Assembly: GCF_008274585.1 (NCBI RefSeq)
Contig: NZ_VTRT01000002.1
Span: forward strand, 62,001 to 126,000
Origin: Pedobacter sp. BS3
Lineage (GTDB): Bacteria; Bacteroidota; Bacteroidia; Sphingobacteriales; Sphingobacteriaceae
Reading direction: 5' to 3'
Length of the DNA stretch: 64,000 bases
This document shows positions 60,501 through 64,000 of the stretch, one piece after another. Both the position numbers and the translations under genes were made by a program. Under the pieces are notes generated by a model. The model was not told the origin of the DNA and searched no databases. It saw only the letters and a program-made list of their open reading frames with translations. Position 1 is the stretch's first letter; each line of letters begins with the position of its first letter.

Positions 60501-61354
60501 TCTATATCGCGTTAAGCATCTGTTGCAGCATTATTGTTTCGGTTATGCTTAAGCTGGCCAAACGCTATGAGATTGATGTAAACCAGGCCATTACCTGGAA
60601 CTATTTCATGGCCATTATCCTGGGTCTGATCTTTCTGAAACCTGATTTCAGGAGCTTAAGCCCCGAACCTTTCCCGCTTTATACTGCCCTGGGAATATTA
60701 CTGCCTGTTATATTCATTGTCATCGCGGCAGCCGTGAGGCAGGCAGGCATTATCCGTACCGATATTGCACAACGCCTGTCCTTATTTCTACCGCTTGGCG
60801 CATCATTTTTTCTTTTTAACGAACAGGTTTCCACCTATAAGGTTACCGGGATATTGCTGGGCCTTACGGCGATAGTATGCACCATTCCCCGGCGTACAAC
60901 TGATCACCCTAACCATAGAAATACCGGCTGGTGGCTGCTATTGCTCACCTTCGCGGGCATGGGTTGTATTGATATCCTGTTTAAGGAAGTGGCGTTATAT
61001 CGCACAGTGCCCTACACCACATCGCTCTGCGTTATTTACATCCTGGCAGCTATCGTCTCGTCTGCTATTTCCATCGGGCTGATCCTGACGGGAAGATCGC
61101 GGCTGTCGTGGATAACCATCGGATGCGGCTGGCTGCTGGGCATCTTCAATTTTGGCAATATTCTGTTCTACCTGAAAGCTCACCAGGCACTGGCACAAAA
61201 GCCCTCTGTGGTGTTTACCAGCATGAATATTGGCGTTATTATATTGGGCACACTGGTTGGTTACTTTGTCTTTAAAGAAAAGCTCACCCTCGTTAATAAA
61301 ATCGGGATTATATTAGCTGTAGCAGCCATTATTATCATAGCCAGCCAGCAATAA
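60497..61354 (+). CDS. EamA-family (DMT) transporter
   Basis: 285 residues with about ten transmembrane helices in two five-helix repeats (first starts IYIALSICCSIIVSVMLKLA). Overlap with ribD and closeness to yigZ show one operon; a link to riboflavin transport is only a guess. Confidence 0.82.
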   Translation: MIYIALSICCSIIVSVMLKLAKRYEIDVNQAITWNYFMAIILGLIFLKPDFRSLSPEPFPLYTALGILLPVIFIVIAAAVRQAGIIRTDIAQRLSLFLPLGASFFLFNEQVSTYKVTGILLGLTAIVCTIPRRTTDHPNHRNTGWWLLLLTFAGMGCIDILFKEVALYRTVPYTTSLCVIYILAAIVSSAISIGLILTGRSRLSWITIGCGWLLGIFNFGNILFYLKAHQALAQKPSVVFTSMNIGVIILGTLVGYFVFKEKLTLVNKIGIILAVAAIIIIASQQ

Positions 61355-61356
61355 CC

Positions 61357-61968
61357 ATGTTCGACAATAGTTATAAAACCATAGCGAAACCTTCTGAAGG
61401 ATTATTTAAGGATAAAGGCAGCAAGTTTATCGCTTATGCGTTCCCGGTAGCTACAGAGCAGGAGGCCCGCCAAAAACTCGATGCCGTAAAAGCCGAACAT
61501 CCTAAAGCCCGCCATCATTGCTGGGCATACCGTCTTACTCCCGACCGTTCTGTTTTCCGTATAAACGATGACGGCGAACCTTCCGGAACCGCCGGCCGGC
61601 CCATATTGAACACGCTGTTATCGGCTGATGTAACGAATATCATGCTGATCGTAGTGCGTTATTTTGGCGGAACCTTGCTGGGCGTTCCCGGGCTGATCAA
61701 TGCGTATAAAACGGCTGCTGCCGATGCCCTGAAACAGGCTCAGATCATAGAGAAACCGATAACCGATATTTACCGGCTTGAATTTGCTTACCTGTACATG
61801 AACGATGTGATGCGCATTGTTAAAGAAGGCAATCTGCCTATTCTCAAACAGCAATTTGATAATACCTGCACTATCGAGCTGGCTGTCCCCAAATTACAGG
61901 TTAATGCGGTAGTTGATAAGCTGGAGCATATCGAAAATATTCAGCTGACTTACCTTTATACCAGTTAG
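61357..61968 (+). CDS. YigZ/IMPACT-family protein
   Basis: 203 residues. N-terminal UPF0029 domain with KDKGSKFIAYAFPVATEQEA, HHCWAYRL, INDDGEPSGTAGRPILNTL and VRYFGGTLLGVPGLINAY; C-terminal DUF1949-like domain. Related proteins bind RNA or ribosomes and affect stress translation. Last gene of the ribD operon. Confidence 0.9.
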   Translation: MFDNSYKTIAKPSEGLFKDKGSKFIAYAFPVATEQEARQKLDAVKAEHPKARHHCWAYRLTPDRSVFRINDDGEPSGTAGRPILNTLLSADVTNIMLIVVRYFGGTLLGVPGLINAYKTAAADALKQAQIIEKPITDIYRLEFAYLYMNDVMRIVKEGNLPILKQQFDNTCTIELAVPKLQVNAVVDKLEHIENIQLTYLYTS

Positions 61969-62042
61969 GCGTGGTTTAACTGATTTGTTTAACCGTTCAT
62001 CATGCACAAATACCATTTTTACCAATAGCCGTTCAACCAAAT

Positions 62043-63350
62043 TTACACCGTCTTCACATCTTTCGTGTCAAATTCCTCGATATCGGTAATGTAATTATTA
62101 CGCACCAGGAACTCAAAAAGCGGCTTAGCCTCGTACGATACGGGCATATTTTGCGTGGTAACGATCTCATTGGTCTTTTTATTGAGATAAGGATACGCAT
62201 ACAGCTTTACGTTACGGCTAAACAGATCGCTGATATAGGATAACAGCTCGTCGGTATAATTTTCGCCAAAGCTTTTAGAATCAAAGATACGTCTCAGGTT
62301 GGCAATGTTAGTGGATATGCCCACACTATTCGGCTTGCACCGGGAAAGGTAACGGGCCAGCTTATGGTTACGCGAAAAGTTAGATACAATTACGTAATTA
62401 CCGGTAGCGCAAAGTTCTTCGGCACGGTCGGCAAATGCCTGCAGATCGTCGTTAACGATCTCTTCTTCGTTAAGCAGGTTGCTCATCAATACTTCAATCA
62501 ATACCACCAGGTTTTTATCATCTACCTGCTGTGAGCGCTTAAACTGCTCTACTGCCCGGTTAAACAGGTCAAAGTTAGGGGTAGATCTTTGCCGGTATTT
62601 GGTGCGCAGTATCATCACATCCTTTTTGTACAGCACGTCTTTAGCCTGCTGAGCATTGGCATTTTTATCAAATATTGCCGCTCCCGAAAATCCTTTGGCT
62701 ATGAGATACAGGTTTACCAGCCTGTCGTTAACATTTTTAAATAAATCGCCTTGTAAGCTGATCAGATCAATCTCAACCGAACCTTCCGAAAGATTATCCA
62801 CCAGCGATTCTATCATAGTTTGTGTATCGTTATGGTGATAATAGGCTGCATACACCAGGTTTACGCCTAAAATACCCAGTACATTCTGCTGCAGGCTGGT
62901 ATCGTTATCAAGCAGCCTGACGTGGAAAATAATTTCATTTTGAGGGCCATTTGGGGTTACCTGGAAATGAATGCCGATCCAGCCGTGAGGGTCGTTGGTT
63001 TTATTGAAGTTGAGCGTAGTAACCGTATTGGCAAATGAAAAGAATGTACAGCCACGATACTTTTCGCCAACCAGGCGCTCGGTTAGCAGGTTGTATTCAT
63101 GGTTCAGCATTTTTTGCAACCGCGATTTGCTGACATATCTTCCTGAGGTTTCTTCGCCATATATGGAATTACTAAAAACCATATCGTATGCCGAAATGGT
63201 TTTGGCAACTGTTCCTGAGGCGGCACCAGCAGTAAAAAAGTTGCGGGCAACCTCCTGCCCTGCTCCAATTTCTGCAAAAGTACCGTAGATAGGCTGGTCT
63301 AAATTTATTTTTAATGCTTTACGCTTGGTTTCAAGTATCTCTCTGGCCAT
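62043..63350 (-). CDS. conserved Bacteroidota protein of unknown function
   Basis: 435 residues from MAREILETKRKALK (ATG 63350; the longer frame to 63377 adds nine weak residues). The opening INLDQPIYGTFAEIGAGQEV, ARNFFTAGAASGTVAKTISA and YDMVFSNSIYG is strongly conserved across this phylum and elsewhere. Databases give it conflicting names (often TonB receptor or a nucleotidyltransferase) that the sequence does not support. No signal peptide or membrane helix. A possible small RNA lies upstream on the same strand. Confidence 0.75.
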   Translation of the reverse strand: MAREILETKRKALKINLDQPIYGTFAEIGAGQEVARNFFTAGAASGTVAKTISAYDMVFSNSIYGEETSGRYVSKSRLQKMLNHEYNLLTERLVGEKYRGCTFFSFANTVTTLNFNKTNDPHGWIGIHFQVTPNGPQNEIIFHVRLLDNDTSLQQNVLGILGVNLVYAAYYHHNDTQTMIESLVDNLSEGSVEIDLISLQGDLFKNVNDRLVNLYLIAKGFSGAAIFDKNANAQQAKDVLYKKDVMILRTKYRQRSTPNFDLFNRAVEQFKRSQQVDDKNLVVLIEVLMSNLLNEEEIVNDDLQAFADRAEELCATGNYVIVSNFSRNHKLARYLSRCKPNSVGISTNIANLRRIFDSKSFGENYTDELLSYISDLFSRNVKLYAYPYLNKKTNEIVTTQNMPVSYEAKPLFEFLVRNNYITDIEEFDTKDVKTV

Positions 63351-63391
63351 GCTACTAAAATACGTTTTTGAGATCAATCACAGGAAAATCT

Positions 63392-63467
63392 AAAAAGAAA
63401 AAGGGCCGAATAACAAGTATTCGACCCTACATCTACCTATGAAAAACATGCCCTTTTGGGAGGGCAT
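63392..63467 (-). ncRNA. candidate small RNA with own promoter and terminator
   Basis: On the minus strand a TATATTTG promoter element (63477-63470) is followed by hairpin ATGCCC/GGGCAT (63467-63462 with 63453-63448), a single-stranded linker, and the hairpin AGGGTCGAAT/ATTCGGCCCT (63428-63419 with 63411-63402, one G-U pair) with a T-rich tail. This gives a transcript of about 75 nt. It could instead be an attenuated leader of the 62043-63350 gene. Confidence 0.6.
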
Positions 63468-63469
63468 CA

Positions 63470-63477
63470 CAAATATA
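63470..63477 (-). promoter_or_regulatory. promoter -7 element for small RNA
   Basis: Minus-strand TATATTTG, exact TAnnTTTG, only 2 nt before the first hairpin. Confidence 0.62.
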
Positions 63478-63675
63478 AATATAAAATCAATATTCAGCTA
63501 TTTTTTTAACAAAAAAAATTGTTCAAACTTACATTAGCAAAATCACTTGATACACAATTAGATACACAAAAACAGATCCGTATATTTTTATCCATTTGGT
63601 CTGCCGGTTCAAAATATTTGGTTTATTTCTGCTTTTTTTAAAACCAATCCGGAAAAAATCCGTTAAAAAGCTACG

Positions 63676-63927
63676 ATGGTGATTTCCCAAGATATATTGA
63701 AAAAGTTCAAAATAGAACCGGAGCTATTAACTAATGGAAAGATTAAGTACAAATTATTTAATCACTATTTTATTGAGGTGCTGGAAAAAAATGGCAGGTA
63801 TTTGTATGAAGTTTTCTGGGAAAACTGGGGCAGAAAAATTGGCTTTAGTACCGGTGAATTATTAAATGAAAATGATTTTATCTATTTTCTTGAATATACA
63901 CGTTCCTGCCACAGTTCTCATGAATAA
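63676..63927 (+). CDS. small hypothetical protein
   Basis: 83 residues, mixed alpha/beta (FNHYFIEVLEKNGRYLYEVF and onward). No family recognised. The 200-bp spacer before it, up to the small RNA promoter, is AT-rich and shows no other gene. Confidence 0.5.
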   Translation: MVISQDILKKFKIEPELLTNGKIKYKLFNHYFIEVLEKNGRYLYEVFWENWGRKIGFSTGELLNENDFIYFLEYTRSCHSSHE

Positions 63928-64000
63928 GTTCTCTTAGTTGTTTTTGGGTTATTCTACATTAGAGCTAAGGCCTTGCATCTGCCGTTTCAAAACATGCTTA

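Overview
The window is a chromosomal segment of a Bacteroidota bacterium, most likely Sphingobacteriaceae (Mucilaginibacter/Pedobacter-like). The basis is promoters of the TAnnTTTG type, fused-E1 2-oxoacid dehydrogenase, DUF1573 and YitT proteins, a tmRNA tag reading GENNYALAA, and heptamer intergenic repeats. Host genes flank one complete prophage of about 39 kb integrated in ssrA.

Left host arm (1-6555): the start of trpD behind a classic trp attenuator (leader peptide with three tandem Trp codons, antiterminator and terminator), a YitT-family membrane protein, a 2-oxoacid dehydrogenase E1 fusion, a DUF1573 protein, a PLP aminotransferase and tmRNA.

Prophage (6524-45487): bounded by a 33-bp direct repeat that is the 3' end of ssrA. 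Plus-strand genes at the two ends are int, a small acidic protein and an XRE protein on the left, and a CI-like repressor and a lipoprotein/membrane-protein operon on the right. Almost everything else is on the minus strand and is read from an operator-overlapped promoter at about 44150. The order is small early proteins, a Sak4-like ATPase and PD-(D/E)XK nuclease, a SNF2 helicase, an integron-like cassette array, DUF4373/HNH/nuclease/methyltransferase genes, terminase, tail genes, tape measure, prohead protease, capsid, portal, fibre and receptor-binding proteins, then lysis (GH108 endolysin, holin, unimolecular spanin).

The main discovery candidate is 34935-38149: eight attC-like hairpin sites separating seven one-gene cassettes. 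The 7-9 nt boxes at the two ends of each cassette are complementary to each other, while the two boxes that meet at one site usually are not. This is the signature of integron cassettes after recombination. No integron integrase is present in the window. Four genes begin inside the hairpin of the preceding site and run in frame through it, so the site itself would supply their start codon and an 18-22 residue leader.

A second notable system is the attachment site. In the excised circle the small ORF at 45342 joins the integrase in frame, giving a 474-residue protein translated from a tightly overlapped operon. Integration cuts that gene and leaves int behind the tmRNA gene, whose own terminator has been displaced to the far end of the prophage.

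Right host arm (45488-64000): decayed HTH/ImmA-type genes, a frameshifted sigma factor, an IS1182-like remnant, purB, a NifU-like protein, an OmpA-family protein, a Fic protein, queG, mutS, a LacI regulator divergent from a sulfatase, a ribD-transporter-YigZ operon, a conserved 444-codon ORF with a likely small RNA upstream, and a small hypothetical protein.
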